Assembly: GCF_003709565.1 (NCBI RefSeq)
Contig: NZ_QNRC01000005.1
Location: forward strand, 1 to 64,000
Direction of reading: 5' to 3'
DNA length: 64,000 nt
DNA from: Paracoccus sigandri
Lineage (GTDB): Bacteria; Pseudomonadota; Alphaproteobacteria; Rhodobacterales; Rhodobacteraceae
Shown piece after piece: positions 23,897-33,561 of this stretch; positions within the stretch are counted from its first letter, which is position 1, and the number at the start of each line of letters is the position of its first letter. The notes under the pieces are model-generated. The model was not told the origin of the DNA. It saw nothing but the letters and a program-made list of their open reading frames with translations, and ran no database searches. The translations under genes were made by a program, and so were the position numbers.

Positions 23897-26449
23897 TCAG
23901 AACCGCTCCAGCAGCCGGTCCAGATAGCCGCGCTCGTCGGCCGAGCGGTCGCGCTCGGCGCTGCGGCGGCGGATCTCGTCCAGCAGGTCGCGGGCGCGGC
24001 GCGCCGGATCGGCGCCTTCGGCCAGGGGATCGCCGCCGCCGATGACATTGCCGTTCCCGGCCTGCTCGCGCCCCAGCGGATCCAGGATCGGCCGCCCGTC
24101 ATAGGGCATCCCGTCGCGGCCGCCGCGCGGCGCATCGCCGCGCTGGCCCTGCTGGTCCTGACCGTCCTGCTCGCCCGGCTGCTGGCCTTCCGCCTGCCGC
24201 CGCTGGCCGTCCTGCCCCAGCAGGTCGCCAAGCGCCCGCATCCCCTCGCGCATCGACTGGATCGCATCCGCCTGCCGCTGCAACGCGCCGCCCAGGTCGC
24301 CGCGGCGCAGGGCATCTTCGGCATCCTCCATGGCGCGGCCGGCCTCGTCCAGGCGCCGGCCGGCCTCGTCGCCGCGCTCCGATCCCCGGCCGGGCAGCAG
24401 CCCGCGCTGCTGGCCCAGTTCCTCGCGCAGCTCGCGCTGGCGCTGCGCCAGGTCGTCGCTGCCGCCCTGGCCGTCCTGCCCGTCGCCGAAGCGGCGCTGA
24501 AGATCGCGGAAGGCCTCGTCCGACAGGCGCTGCTGCTCGCGCAGCGTCTCGGCCAGCCGGTTCATCGACTGCCCGCCCAGGCCGCCCTCGCCGCCTTCGC
24601 CCTCGCCCTGCCGGACCTGCAGATTCTCCATCATCCGGTTGAACTGCTCCAGCAATTGCTGGGCCTCGGCCATGCGGCCCTCGTTCATCAGCCGCTGGAT
24701 CTCATCCATCATCTGCTGGATCTGGTCGCCGGTGATCTGCTGGCCCTGCTGGTTGCGGGTGAACCGCTCGGACGGGTCCTGCCGGCCCTGCTCGGCCAGC
24801 ATCTGCGTATAGGCGTCGGTCGCCTCCTTCAGCTCGTCCATCAGGCGCTGGATCTCGTCGGGATTGGCGCCGTTGCGGATCGCCTCGGAGAGGCGCTGCT
24901 GGGCCTGCCGCATCCGCTCCAGCGCGTCGGACAGCCCGCCATCCTCCAGCAGCACCGCCGCCTCCCACAGCGCCTCGGCCAGCCGGTCGCGCGCCTCGGC
25001 CGACAGCGGGCCGGATTCCAGCGTCGACACCGCGCCGCGCAATTCGCGATAGAGATCGTCCTCCATGAAGCCGCCGGGCTGCCAGGTCACGGCGCGCAGG
25101 ATCTCGGCGCTGCGCCCGGCATTCTCGCGCGACCACAGCAGGTCGCGGCGCATCTCGATCAGCGCGGCGGCCAGGGGATCGAAGAAGCGCCGCCCCGGCA
25201 GGACGGTCCGCAAGGGCTCGGATTCGCCGACCTGCTCGATCCCGTCCACCGCGCGCAGGCTGACCGTCACCGGCAGGTTGGCCCAGGGGTGCCGGGCCAG
25301 GTCCTCGACCAGCTGGCCGCGCAATTCGCGCCGGTCGCCGGTCCGCGGCAGGGGCAGCGCCAGTTCCACCGCCTCGCGCGGCTCGGGATCGATGGCCAGC
25401 CCATGGCGGCGGTCCACCGCCGCCAGGTCCAACGCGATCACCGCCCGGCCCGAGGCGACGCCGTGATCGTCGCCGGCCTCGAATTCCTGCACCATACGCC
25501 CGTCGGCGCGCCTGACGGGCGCCGCGCCGGCACGGATCACCGGCGGCTCGTCGGGCAGCACGGTCACGTCGAAGCGGCGCCCCGCCACCTCGATCGCCCC
25601 CGTCTCCTCGGCCCGGAACGAGGGCGCCCGCGGATCGTCACTCTCCGCCGCGCCGATATCCTGCACGACCCGAGATCCCTCGCCATAGACCCGGAAGCTG
25701 ACGATGCTGCCCTTGGGCAGCTCCAGCACCTCGCCCTCGGGCAGCGCGTTCAGATAGATCGTCGGCCGGCGCGTATAGGCCGGCGGCTCGGCCCAGCCCT
25801 CCCAGCCCGGCCCGCCGGGGCTGCCCGTCGCCGTCTCGGGCGGGCGCGCAAAGGTCGCGGCGATGGCCGAGACCCCCTGCCCCATCTGGCCCGCGCCGCC
25901 GAAGACCAGCGCCATGACCAGCGCCACCAGCGCCGCCAGGCGCAGCGCGAAGGGATCGCGCCGGGTCAGCCCGGCATCGGGCGCCACCGCCCGCGCCGCC
26001 GCCGCCCGCGCCTGCATCTGCACCAGATGCGCCTGCCACAGCGCGCCCTCGCCGCCGATCGCCGCCCGGTCGGCCAGCGCCGCCAGGGGCCGCCCCGGCA
26101 GCGTCCGGTCCACCCGCTCGCGCGCCGCCAGCAGATCCACGGACCGATAGCGCAACCCGCCCCGGACCGCCGCCGCGACCAGCGCCAGCACCGAAAGCCC
26201 CGCGATCCAAGGCAACACCGCATCCGGCAGCGCCGCGACGCCCCCCAGCGCGAAAGCCGCGAACAGGAACGCCGCCAGGACCGCCAGCGGCCAGAACGCG
26301 ACCGCCGCCGCCTCCCAGCGCATCCCCCACAGCGTCAGCCGCAGGGCGCGGCCGACCGGCCCCTTCTTCGTTGCCGAAATACCCTCGGGGGTCCGGGGGC
26401 GGACAGCCCCCGGCTGCGACGGTTCCGGCAAGCGTTGCGTCAAAGCCAT
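23897..26449 (-). CDS. DUF4175 (TIGR02302-type) large membrane protein
   Basis: 850 residues. Two N-terminal membrane segments (AVAFWPLAVLAAFLFAAFAL; LPWIAGLSVLALVAAAV) and a third near LRLAALVALVMALVFGG precede a large, probably periplasmic region. The last 350 residues are rich in Gln, Arg and Glu (for example IQQMMDEIQRLMNEGRMAEA), likely coiled coil and low-complexity. This layout is typical of alphaproteobacterial DUF4175/TIGR02302 proteins, function unknown. Residues 12-25 (QPGAVRPRTPEGIS) are encoded by a copy of the hairpin repeat, so the true N-terminus is uncertain. The start overlaps the lysA 3' end by 10 bp. Confidence 0.85.
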   Translation of the reverse strand: MALTQRLPEPSQPGAVRPRTPEGISATKKGPVGRALRLTLWGMRWEAAAVAFWPLAVLAAFLFAAFALGGVAALPDAVLPWIAGLSVLALVAAAVRGGLRYRSVDLLAARERVDRTLPGRPLAALADRAAIGGEGALWQAHLVQMQARAAAARAVAPDAGLTRRDPFALRLAALVALVMALVFGGAGQMGQGVSAIAATFARPPETATGSPGGPGWEGWAEPPAYTRRPTIYLNALPEGEVLELPKGSIVSFRVYGEGSRVVQDIGAAESDDPRAPSFRAEETGAIEVAGRRFDVTVLPDEPPVIRAGAAPVRRADGRMVQEFEAGDDHGVASGRAVIALDLAAVDRRHGLAIDPEPREAVELALPLPRTGDRRELRGQLVEDLARHPWANLPVTVSLRAVDGIEQVGESEPLRTVLPGRRFFDPLAAALIEMRRDLLWSRENAGRSAEILRAVTWQPGGFMEDDLYRELRGAVSTLESGPLSAEARDRLAEALWEAAVLLEDGGLSDALERMRQAQQRLSEAIRNGANPDEIQRLMDELKEATDAYTQMLAEQGRQDPSERFTRNQQGQQITGDQIQQMMDEIQRLMNEGRMAEAQQLLEQFNRMMENLQVRQGEGEGGEGGLGGQSMNRLAETLREQQRLSDEAFRDLQRRFGDGQDGQGGSDDLAQRQRELREELGQQRGLLPGRGSERGDEAGRRLDEAGRAMEDAEDALRRGDLGGALQRQADAIQSMREGMRALGDLLGQDGQRRQAEGQQPGEQDGQDQQGQRGDAPRGGRDGMPYDGRPILDPLGREQAGNGNVIGGGDPLAEGADPARRARDLLDEIRRRSAERDRSADERGYLDRLLERF
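26377..26414. repeat. Hairpin repeat copy 2, inside the DUF4175 reading frame
   Basis: aaata-ccct-cgggggtccggggg followed by a cccccgg arm. The hairpin is ccgggggc (26393-26400), loop ggaca, gcccccgg (26406-26413). It is nearly identical to copy 1 at 15725-15763 and differs by a compensatory base pair in the stem and by the loop. On the minus strand it is translated as part of the annotated N-terminus. Confidence 0.75.
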
Positions 26450-27705
26450 TCCGGGATGCTATCGCGCGCCAGCATTTCCTCAAATGTCGGCCTTGCCCTG
26501 ATGACGGCGAATTGATCGCCCCTCACCAGCACCTCGGGCACCAGCGGCCGGGAATTGTATTCCGAGGCCATCACCGCGCCATATGCCCCCGCGGATCGGA
26601 ACGCGACCAGGTCCCCCGCCCCCAGGGGCGGCAGCTCGGCCGCCTTCTGGAAGGTATCGCCCGATTCGCAGACCGGCCCGACCACGTCGACGGGCCGCAA
26701 GGCCGCGCCGAGCTCGGGCTCGACCACCGGGACGATGTCGTGATGGGCGCCATACATGGCCGGGCGCAGCAGGTCGTTCATCGCCGCATCGACGATCAGG
26801 AAATCGCGGCCCTCGCCCTCCTTCAGCCAGATCACCCGCGACAGCAGCACCCCGGCATTGCCGACGATGTTGCGGCCGGGCTCGATCTCGATCTCGCAGC
26901 CCAGGTCGCCCACCGTCTCGCGGATCACCTGGCCGTATTCGATGGGCAGGGGCGGGGCGTTGTTGTCGCGGCGATAGGGAATGCCCAGCCCGCCGCCCAG
27001 GTCGAGGCGCGAGATCACATGCCCGTCGGCCCGCAGCGCGCGGGTCAGTTCCGCCACCTTGGCATAGGCGGCGCGATAGGGCTCCAGGTCGGTCAGCTGG
27101 CTGCCGATATGGACATCGACGCCGACGACGCGCAGCCCCGGCAGCGAGGCGGCCTCGGCATAGACCTGCCGCGCCTTGGCGATCGGGATGCCGAACTTGT
27201 TTTCCGACTTGCCGGTCGCGATCTTCTCATGGGTCTTGGCGTCCACGTCGGGGTTCACGCGGATCGCCACCGGCACCTCGGCGCCCATGCCGGCGGCCAG
27301 GTCCGACAGCGCCCGCATCTCGGGCTCGCTCTCGATATTGACCTGGCGGATGCCGCCCTCGATGGCCTGGCGCATCTCGGCCAGGGTCTTGCCGACGCCA
27401 GAGAACACGATCCGCTCGCCCGGCACACCCGCCGCCCGCGCCCGCGCATATTCCCCGCCCGAGACCACGTCCATCCCCGCGCCCAAGTCGCCCAGCAGCT
27501 TCAGCACCGCCAGGTTGGAATTGGCCTTCACCGCGAAGCAGACCAGGTGCTCGGTCCAGTCCAGCGCCTGCCGGAACAGGCCGAAATGCCGCGTCAGCGT
27601 GGCGGCGGAATAGACATAGACCGGCGTGCCGACCTCGGCGGCGATGCGCGCCAGAGGCACGTCCTCGGCCCAAAGCTCGCCGCCGTGATAGTTGAAATGG
27701 TCCAT
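26440..27705 (-). CDS. lysA: Diaminopimelate decarboxylase
   Basis: 421 residues, the usual LysA length. It decarboxylates meso-diaminopimelate to L-lysine. PLP Lys lies in HLVCFAVKANSNLAVLKLL. Other family motifs are VVSGGEYARARAAGV, VDVHIGSQLTDLEPY, LDLGGGLGIPY, EIEPGRNIVGNAG and CESGDTFQKAAELPP with the subunit-shared active-site Cys, plus FRSAGAYGAVMASEYNSRP. It starts directly after the stop of the small lipoprotein gene, in an argH-lipoprotein-lysA row. Confidence 0.97.
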   Translation of the reverse strand: MDHFNYHGGELWAEDVPLARIAAEVGTPVYVYSAATLTRHFGLFRQALDWTEHLVCFAVKANSNLAVLKLLGDLGAGMDVVSGGEYARARAAGVPGERIVFSGVGKTLAEMRQAIEGGIRQVNIESEPEMRALSDLAAGMGAEVPVAIRVNPDVDAKTHEKIATGKSENKFGIPIAKARQVYAEAASLPGLRVVGVDVHIGSQLTDLEPYRAAYAKVAELTRALRADGHVISRLDLGGGLGIPYRRDNNAPPLPIEYGQVIRETVGDLGCEIEIEPGRNIVGNAGVLLSRVIWLKEGEGRDFLIVDAAMNDLLRPAMYGAHHDIVPVVEPELGAALRPVDVVGPVCESGDTFQKAAELPPLGAGDLVAFRSAGAYGAVMASEYNSRPLVPEVLVRGDQFAVIRARPTFEEMLARDSIPEWL

Positions 27706-27846
27706 CTACAGTTCCGTGATCACGCCGACGGTCGCATGGCCCGAGATCGAGACATTCGGCTGCTGCTGCGCGGCCGGCCGCTGCGGCGGGCCGTCGACGC
27801 CACAGGCCGCCACCGCGATCACCGCCAGAATTGCCATCCATTTCAT
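27706..27846 (-). CDS. Small lipoprotein, LptM (YifL)-like
   Basis: 46 residues. A short signal ([15 protein letters not shown]) ends in a lipobox with Cys15. The mature part begins [10 protein letters not shown], which resembles the C-G-x-x-G-P-L/P start of LptM, the lipoprotein that assists maturation of the LPS translocon LptD in enterobacteria. Its site between argH and lysA is where such genes commonly occur in proteobacteria. ATG overlaps the argH stop as ATGA. Assignment rests on the short motif plus position, so the symbol is withheld. Confidence 0.75.
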   Translation of the reverse strand: MKWMAILAVIAVAACGVDGPPQRPAAQQQPNVSISGHATVGVITEL

Positions 27847-29249
27847 GCCAGTTTCTCCTTCCAGCGATTGATCTGCGCGCGCACCTGATCGGGCGCCGTG
27901 CCGCCATAGCTTTGCCGCGAGGCGACCGAATTGTGAACGCCCAGCACGCCGAACACGTCCTCGGTGATGGCGGCATGGACCGATTGCATCTCGGCCAGCG
28001 TCAGGTCGGGCAGGTCGACGCCCCTGCCCTCGGCCAGCGCCACCAGCGTGCCGGTGACGTGATGGGCGTCGCGGAAGGGCAGCCCGGCCTCGCGCACCAG
28101 CCAGTCGGCCAGGTCGGTCGCGGTGGAAAACCCGGCCGAGGCCGCCGCCTCCATCTTTTCGCGATTCGCGGTCAGGTCCGACAGCATCCCCGCCATCGCC
28201 GCCAGAGCCAGCATCAGGCTGTCGGCGGCGTCGAAGACCTGTTCCTTGTCCTCCTGCATGTCCTTGGAATAGGCCAAGGGCAGGCCCTTCATCACCGTGA
28301 ACAGCGCCACCGTCGCGCCCAGGATGCGGCCGATCTTGGCGCGGATCAGCTCGGCCGCATCCGGGTTGCGCTTCTGCGGCATGATGCTGGACCCGGTGGA
28401 CCACTTGTCCGACATCGAGACGAAGCGGAACTGGGCCGAGGACCAGATCACCAGCTCCTCGGCCAGCCGCGACAGGTGGACGGCGCAGATCGAGGCGGCG
28501 GACAGGAATTCCAGCGCGAAATCGCGGTCGCTGACCGCATCGAGGCTGTTGGCCATCGGCCGGTCGAAATCCAGCGCCTTTGCCGTGGCGAAACGGTCGA
28601 TCGGATAGCCGGTCCCGGCCAGCGCCGCCGCGCCGAGGGGCGATTCGTTCATCCGCGCGCGGGCGTCGCGGAACCGCGACAGGTCGCGGCCGAACATCTC
28701 GACATAGGCCATCATGTGATGGCCCCATGTCACTGGCTGGGCGGTCTGCAGATGGGTAAAGCCCGGCATCACCCAATCCGCCCCGGCCTCGGCCTGCGAC
28801 AAAGCGGCGCGGATCAGCGCCTGCAGCCCCTCGATGGCCGCGTCGCACTGGTCGCGCACCCACAGCCGGAAATCGGTCGCCACCTGGTCGTTCCGGGACC
28901 GGCCGGTATGCAGCCGGCCCGCGGGCTCTCCGATGATCTCCTTCAGCCGCGCCTCGACATTCATGTGGATGTCCTCCAGCGCGGTGCGGAAGGGGAAATC
29001 GCCCGCCTCGATCTCTGACAAGACCGTGAGAAGCCCTTCCCCGATGGCCTTCGCATCGCTATCGCTGATGATGCCTTGTGCCGCCAGCATGGCGGCATGG
29101 GCCCGGCTGCCCCGGATATCCTGCGCGTAAAGCCGCCTGTCGAAGCCGATCGAGGCGTTGATCGCCTCCATGATGGCATCAGGTCCGGCGGCGAAGCGGC
29201 CGCCCCACATGCTGTTGGCGGCGTCCTGGGTCTGGGGCCGGTCGGTCAT
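27843..29249 (-). CDS. argH: Argininosuccinate lyase
   Basis: 468 residues. It splits argininosuccinate into arginine and fumarate, the last step of arginine synthesis. Family motifs are [55 protein letters not shown] and the flexible catalytic signature [22 protein letters not shown] 29249 follows AAGGACC. Only 21 bp separate this start from the divergent tlpA start. It is followed by the LptM-like gene and lysA with overlaps, forming an operon. Confidence 0.97.
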   Translation of the reverse strand: MTDRPQTQDAANSMWGGRFAAGPDAIMEAINASIGFDRRLYAQDIRGSRAHAAMLAAQGIISDSDAKAIGEGLLTVLSEIEAGDFPFRTALEDIHMNVEARLKEIIGEPAGRLHTGRSRNDQVATDFRLWVRDQCDAAIEGLQALIRAALSQAEAGADWVMPGFTHLQTAQPVTWGHHMMAYVEMFGRDLSRFRDARARMNESPLGAAALAGTGYPIDRFATAKALDFDRPMANSLDAVSDRDFALEFLSAASICAVHLSRLAEELVIWSSAQFRFVSMSDKWSTGSSIMPQKRNPDAAELIRAKIGRILGATVALFTVMKGLPLAYSKDMQEDKEQVFDAADSLMLALAAMAGMLSDLTANREKMEAAASAGFSTATDLADWLVREAGLPFRDAHHVTGTLVALAEGRGVDLPDLTLAEMQSVHAAITEDVFGVLGVHNSVASRQSYGGTAPDQVRAQINRWKEKLA

Positions 29250-29270
29250 ATCTGGTCCTTCGGAGGTCAC

Positions 29271-29816
29271 ATGCTGCGTTCTGTCCTGCTTTATACGGCG
29301 CTGGTTTTCGGTGCAAATGCCGCCTTGGCCGCGGATGTGGACTGGGACGCCGCGAAGGCCGGCCTGCCCAAGCTGGTCGCCGCGCAGGACCCCGGCCCGG
29401 TCGGAGAGACCGAATTCACCGATCCCGAGGGCGGCACGCATTCGCTGGCCGATTACCGCGGCAAGGTGGTGCTGCTGAACTTCTGGGCGACCTGGTGCGC
29501 GCCCTGCCGCGAGGAAATGCCGGCGCTGGACGAATTGCAGGCCGAACTGGGCGGCGAGGATTTCCAGGTCGTCACCATCGCCACGGGCCGCAACTCGCCC
29601 GCCAGGATCGACGAATTCTATGCCGAGGTGGGCGTGTCGAACCTGCCCGTGCTGCTGGACCCGCGCCAGCAGCTTGCGCGCGAGATGGGCGTGGTGGGCC
29701 TGCCGGTCTCGGTGCTGATCGACCGCGACGGGCAGGAGATCGCCCGGCTGATGGGCGACGAGGACTGGGCGTCCGAGCCCGCCAAGACGCTTATCCGGCA
29801 GCTGACAGCGCCCTGA
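29271..29816 (+). CDS. TlpA-like thiol-disulfide oxidoreductase
   Basis: 181 residues. A signal sequence ([14 protein letters not shown]) is followed by a thioredoxin fold with the redox pair C76-x-x-C79 in [34 protein letters not shown] holds the cis-proline region. TlpA proteins act in the periplasm, reducing cysteines for cytochrome oxidase assembly or cytochrome c maturation. CGGAGGTCAC precedes ATG. It is divergent from argH by 21 bp, and its 3' end overlaps tag by 26 bp on the opposite strand. Confidence 0.9.
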   Translation: MLRSVLLYTALVFGANAALAADVDWDAAKAGLPKLVAAQDPGPVGETEFTDPEGGTHSLADYRGKVVLLNFWATWCAPCREEMPALDELQAELGGEDFQVVTIATGRNSPARIDEFYAEVGVSNLPVLLDPRQQLAREMGVVGLPVSVLIDRDGQEIARLMGDEDWASEPAKTLIRQLTAP

Positions 29817-30369
29817 TCTGGGCGTGGCGCGGGCAGCCGGTCATGTGGTCGTTGACCATGCCGGTCGCCTGCATGAAGGCATAGGTGATCACCGGCCCGC
29901 AGAAGTTGAAGCCCCGCTTTTTCAAGGCCTTGGACATGGCGGTCGATTCCGGCGTGGCGGTCGGCACCTGGGCCATGCTGGCAAAGCCGTTCTGGATCGG
30001 CGCGCCGCCGACGAAGGACCACAGCCAGGGCGCGAAGCCCTCCTGGCCCTCGATCTCCAGGAACAGCCGCGCGCCCCTGACGGTGGCGGCGATCTTGCCG
30101 CGATGGCGGATGATGCCGGGATTTTGCAGGGCGCGCTCGATCCGCGTCTCGTCCCAGGCGGCCACGCGCTCGGGGTCGAAGCCCTCGAATTCCTCGCGGA
30201 AATTGTCGCGCTTGCGCAGGATGGTGATCCAGGACAGCCCGGCCTGGAACCCGTCCAGCACCAGCTTTTCCCACAGCGCGCGCGAATCATGTTCCGGCAC
30301 GCCCCATTCCTGGTCGTGATAGGCGATGTAGAGCGGATCGGTCCCGCACCAGCTGCATGTCTCGTTCAT
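29791..30369 (-). CDS. tag: DNA-3-methyladenine glycosylase I
   Basis: 192 residues. It removes 3-methyladenine from alkylated DNA. It starts [20 protein letters not shown] and keeps the zinc ligands (N-terminal Cys, HDQEWG His, and the [11 protein letters not shown]is and Cys near the C-terminus). The helix-hairpin-helix core includes [20 protein letters not shown], and [17 protein letters not shown] follows. Tail-to-tail overlap of 26 bp with the TlpA-like gene. Confidence 0.95.
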   Translation of the reverse strand: MNETCSWCGTDPLYIAYHDQEWGVPEHDSRALWEKLVLDGFQAGLSWITILRKRDNFREEFEGFDPERVAAWDETRIERALQNPGIIRHRGKIAATVRGARLFLEIEGQEGFAPWLWSFVGGAPIQNGFASMAQVPTATPESTAMSKALKKRGFNFCGPVITYAFMQATGMVNDHMTGCPRHAQIRALSAAG

Positions 30370-30462
30370 CGCCCGTTAACCCCGAGTCCAGAAATTCCTG
30401 CGCGTTCACCGCAAATTAAGCGATGATGGCCAAAGTGCAAGAAAACCGCATAGAGGCCCGAT

Positions 30463-31281
30463 GTGACAGACGGCATCCCTCCCGAAACCAGCTCGCCGCT
30501 GGACTATGCCATCAACCAGCAAAGCCGCATCACCATGCCGGCCGTGTGCGCGGCCGTGGAAAAGGGCAACGGCATCCTTGCCTATCAGCCGATCGTGCAG
30601 GCGCAGCGCACCAACCGCGCCGCCTATTACGAAGGGCTGATCCGGATCCTCGACGATACCGGCCGGATCGTCCCGCTGAGGGATTTCATGCCCATGGCGG
30701 AAACGACCGAGCTGGGGCGGCGGATCGACTGCCTGTCGCTGTCGCTGGGGCTGCGCGACCTGGCCGACGACCCGACGCTGCGGCTGGCGGTCAACATGTC
30801 GGCGCGCTCGATCGGCTATCCCGACTGGATGCGCACCCTGCGCGACGGCCTGGCCGCAGACCCCCATATCGGCGAAAGGCTGATCCTGGAGATCACCGAA
30901 AGCTCGGCCATGGGGATGCCCGACCAGGTGCAGTGCTTCATGCGCGAGGTGCAGCGCCACGGCATCAGCCTGGCGCTGGACGATTTCGGGGCGGGCTATA
31001 CCTCGTTCCGCTACCTGCGCGATTTCTGCTTCGACATGATCAAGATCGACGGGCAGTTCATCCGCGGCATCTCGGACCATCCCGACAACCAGGTGCTGGC
31101 GCGGGCGCTGATGTCGATCGCGCATCACTTCGACATGTTCACCGTCGCCGAATCGGTCGAAACCGCCGAGGACGCGGCCTTCCTGATCGAGATGGGGATC
31201 GACTGCCTGCAGGGCTATTATTTCGGCGCCCCGACCATCGCGCCGCCCTGGAAGGACCCGCCCTCGGTCGCGCGCCGCTGA
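30463..31281 (+). CDS. Stand-alone EAL-domain c-di-GMP phosphodiesterase
   Basis: 272 residues, one EAL domain with a short leader and no sensor. The name motif reads EGL (YYEGLIRIL). Catalytic and metal residues are present: Asn in LAVNMSARS, Glu in LEITESSAM, Asp pair in LALDDFGAGYTSFRYL, Lys in MIKIDGQFIRG, Glu in AESVETAEDA, Gln in LQGYYFGAP. It is therefore probably active in c-di-GMP hydrolysis. The start is GTG 30463 with GAGG upstream. Confidence 0.85.
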   Translation: MTDGIPPETSSPLDYAINQQSRITMPAVCAAVEKGNGILAYQPIVQAQRTNRAAYYEGLIRILDDTGRIVPLRDFMPMAETTELGRRIDCLSLSLGLRDLADDPTLRLAVNMSARSIGYPDWMRTLRDGLAADPHIGERLILEITESSAMGMPDQVQCFMREVQRHGISLALDDFGAGYTSFRYLRDFCFDMIKIDGQFIRGISDHPDNQVLARALMSIAHHFDMFTVAESVETAEDAAFLIEMGIDCLQGYYFGAPTIAPPWKDPPSVARR

Positions 31282-31481
31282 GGCGCCTTTCCCGCGAAAT
31301 GCGCAGGGGAAAAGCCCGGACAGCGGGGCGGACCGGCTCGCCCCCAGATTGCAGCTGCGGCAATGGCTGCGACCATGACGACCTGTGACAGCGGCGGACA
31401 GCGCCTTGACGCCACGGCATGAAACCGCATCCTTTACTCGATTCGCCGGCCTTTCCGGCGTCGAAGGCAAGGGAGCCCGCC

Positions 31482-32654
31482 ATGACCAAAGCCGTAATCG
31501 TTTCCGCCGCCCGCACCCCGGTCGGCAGTTTCCTGGGGTCGTTCGCGAACGTGCCCGCCCATGATCTTGGCGCCGCGGTGCTGAAAGAGGTCGTGGCGCG
31601 CGCGGGCGTCGATCCCGCCGAGGTCAGCGAGACCATCCTGGGTCAGGTGCTGACCGCCGGCCAGGGGCAGAACCCGGCCCGGCAGGCGCATATCAATGCC
31701 GGCCTGCCGCAGGAATCGGCCGCCTGGCTGATCAACCAGGTCTGCGGCTCGGGGCTGCGCTCGGTCGCGCTGGCCGCGCAGCAGGTGCTGCTGGGCGATG
31801 CCGCCATCGTGCTGGCGGGCGGCCAGGAAAGCATGTCGCTGTCGCCCCATGCCGCCTATCTGCGCGCCGGCCAGAAGATGGGCGACATGCAGATGGTCGA
31901 CACCATGATCCGCGACGGCTTGTGGGACGCCTTCAACAACTACCACATGGGCCAGACCGCCGAGAACGTGGCCGAGAAATGGGCGATCACCCGCGACCAG
32001 CAGGACGAATTCGCCGTCGCCTCGCAGAACAAGGCCGAGGCGGCGCAGAAGGAGGGCCGCTTCGACGACGAGATCGTTTCCTATACCGTCAAGACCCGCA
32101 AGGGCGACACGGTGGTGGACAAGGACGAATATATCCGCCACGGCGCCACGCTGGATGCGATGCAGAAGCTGCGCCCGGCCTTCGCCCGCGAGGGCTCGGT
32201 CACGGCGGCGAATGCCTCGGGCCTGAACGACGGCGCCGCCGCGGTGATGGTCATGACCGAGGACGAGGCCAGCCGCCGCGGCCTGACGCCGCTGGCCCGG
32301 ATCGCCTCCTATGCGACCGCGGGCCTCGATCCCGCGATCATGGGCACCGGCCCGATCCCGTCCAGCCGCAAGGCGCTGGAAAAGGCCGGCTGGAGCGTCG
32401 GCGACCTGGACCTGATCGAGGCGAACGAGGCCTTCGCCGCCCAGGCGTGCGCGGTGAACAAGGACATGGGCTGGGATCCCTCGATCGTGAACGTGAACGG
32501 CGGCGCCATCGCCATCGGCCATCCGATCGGCGCCTCGGGCTGCCGGATCCTGAACACGCTGCTTTTCGAGATGAAGCGGCGCGACGCGAAGAAGGGCCTG
32601 GCAACCCTGTGCATCGGCGGCGGCATGGGCGTCGCCATGTGCCTGGAGCGCTGA
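31482..32654 (+). CDS. phaA: Acetyl-CoA acetyltransferase (beta-ketothiolase)
   Basis: 390 residues. It condenses two acetyl-CoA to acetoacetyl-CoA. The acylated Cys is in [19 protein letters not shown], the His in [16 protein letters not shown] and the second Cys in [14 protein letters not shown]. The start [20 protein letters not shown] is typical. GGGAGCCCGCC precedes ATG. Followed 87 bp later by phaB, the usual pair feeding polyhydroxybutyrate synthesis; the synthase phaC is not in this window. Confidence 0.95.
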   Translation: MTKAVIVSAARTPVGSFLGSFANVPAHDLGAAVLKEVVARAGVDPAEVSETILGQVLTAGQGQNPARQAHINAGLPQESAAWLINQVCGSGLRSVALAAQQVLLGDAAIVLAGGQESMSLSPHAAYLRAGQKMGDMQMVDTMIRDGLWDAFNNYHMGQTAENVAEKWAITRDQQDEFAVASQNKAEAAQKEGRFDDEIVSYTVKTRKGDTVVDKDEYIRHGATLDAMQKLRPAFAREGSVTAANASGLNDGAAAVMVMTEDEASRRGLTPLARIASYATAGLDPAIMGTGPIPSSRKALEKAGWSVGDLDLIEANEAFAAQACAVNKDMGWDPSIVNVNGGAIAIGHPIGASGCRILNTLLFEMKRRDAKKGLATLCIGGGMGVAMCLER

Positions 32655-32664
32655 GACGAGAAGG

Positions 32665-32689
32665 CAGCGCGCAATTATCTTGCGCGCTG
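32665..32689 (+). other. Strong intercistronic hairpin phaA/phaB
   Basis: cagcgcgcaa (32665-32674), loop ttatc, ttgcgcgctg (32680-32689): a perfect 10-bp stem 11 bp after phaA. CGCCTCGTTC follows, with no T-run. A candidate for partial termination or mRNA end protection, giving unequal PhaA and PhaB output. Confidence 0.65.
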
Positions 32690-32741
32690 TCGCCTCGTTC
32701 GGTAGCAAGATTTCAAACAGGCCCAGAATCGGAGGGGGAAA

Positions 32742-33467
32742 ATGTCCAAAGTCGCACTTGTCACCGGGGGCTCTCGCGGGATCGGCGCCGCCATCTCGAA
32801 GGCGCTGCAAGAGGCGGGATATACCGTCGCCGCCAATTATGCCGGCAATGACGATGCCGCGAAGGCCTTCACCGAGGAGACCGGCATCAAGACCTACAAG
32901 TGGTCGGTCGCCGATTACGACGCCTGCGCCGCCGGCATCAGGCAGGTCGAGGAAGAGCTGGGCCCGATCGCGGTCCTGGTGAACAATGCCGGCATCACCC
33001 GCGACGCGATGTTCCACAAGATGACCCCGCAGCAGTGGAAAGAGGTCATCGACACCAACCTGACCGGCGTCTTCAACATGACCCATCCGGTCTGGGGCGG
33101 GATGCGCGACCGCAAGTTCGGCCGGATCGTCAACATCAGCTCGATCAACGGCCAGAAGGGCCAGGCCGGCCAGGCGAACTATTCGGCGGCCAAGGCGGGC
33201 GACCTGGGCTTCACCAAGGCCCTGGCGCAGGAAGGCGCGCGGGCGGGGATCACCGTCAACGCGATCTGCCCCGGCTATATCGGCACCGAGATGGTCCGCG
33301 CCATCGACGAAAAGGTCCTGAACGAGCGGATCATCCCGCAGATCCCGGTCGGCCGGCTGGGCGAGCCCGAGGAAATCGCGCGCTGCGTGGTCTTCCTGGC
33401 CTCGGACGAGGCGGGCTTCATCACCGGCTCGACCATCAGCGCGAATGGCGGCCAGTTCTTCGTCTGA
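32742..33467 (+). CDS. phaB: Acetoacetyl-CoA reductase
   Basis: 241 residues, short-chain dehydrogenase family. It reduces acetoacetyl-CoA to (R)-3-hydroxybutyryl-CoA with NADPH. Seen are the nucleotide loop TGGSRGIGAAIS, NNAG in VLVNNAGITRD, the catalytic Ser in IVNISSINGQKGQ and the Tyr-Lys pair in NYSAAKAGDLG. AATCGGAGGGGGAAA precedes ATG, a strong RBS. It is followed by a clear terminator. Confidence 0.96.
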   Translation: MSKVALVTGGSRGIGAAISKALQEAGYTVAANYAGNDDAAKAFTEETGIKTYKWSVADYDACAAGIRQVEEELGPIAVLVNNAGITRDAMFHKMTPQQWKEVIDTNLTGVFNMTHPVWGGMRDRKFGRIVNISSINGQKGQAGQANYSAAKAGDLGFTKALAQEGARAGITVNAICPGYIGTEMVRAIDEKVLNERIIPQIPVGRLGEPEEIARCVVFLASDEAGFITGSTISANGGQFFV

Positions 33468-33505
33468 CCCCTGACGCGACAGCCCGACAAGACAGTCTGA
33501 AAAGG

Positions 33506-33534
33506 AACGGCCCGCGCGATCCGCGCGGGCCGTT
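33506..33534. terminator. Bidirectional terminator phaB / DUF465 gene
   Basis: aacggcccgcgcg (33506-33518), loop atc, and the exact complement at 33522-33534: a 13-bp perfect stem. The plus side continues CTCATTC; the minus side runs into CCTTTTC. It lies between the convergent phaB and DUF465 genes and probably serves both. Confidence 0.75.
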
Positions 33535-33561
33535 CTCATTCAGGGTTCACCGTTCAACCGA

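Noticed and set aside
20711..26515. Plus-strand open frame of more than 1900 codons across plsC, ftsX, ftsE and DUF4175
   Set aside because: Antisense to four clear genes; composition (Pro, Ala, Arg, His) is that of a complementary frame and no domain is seen.
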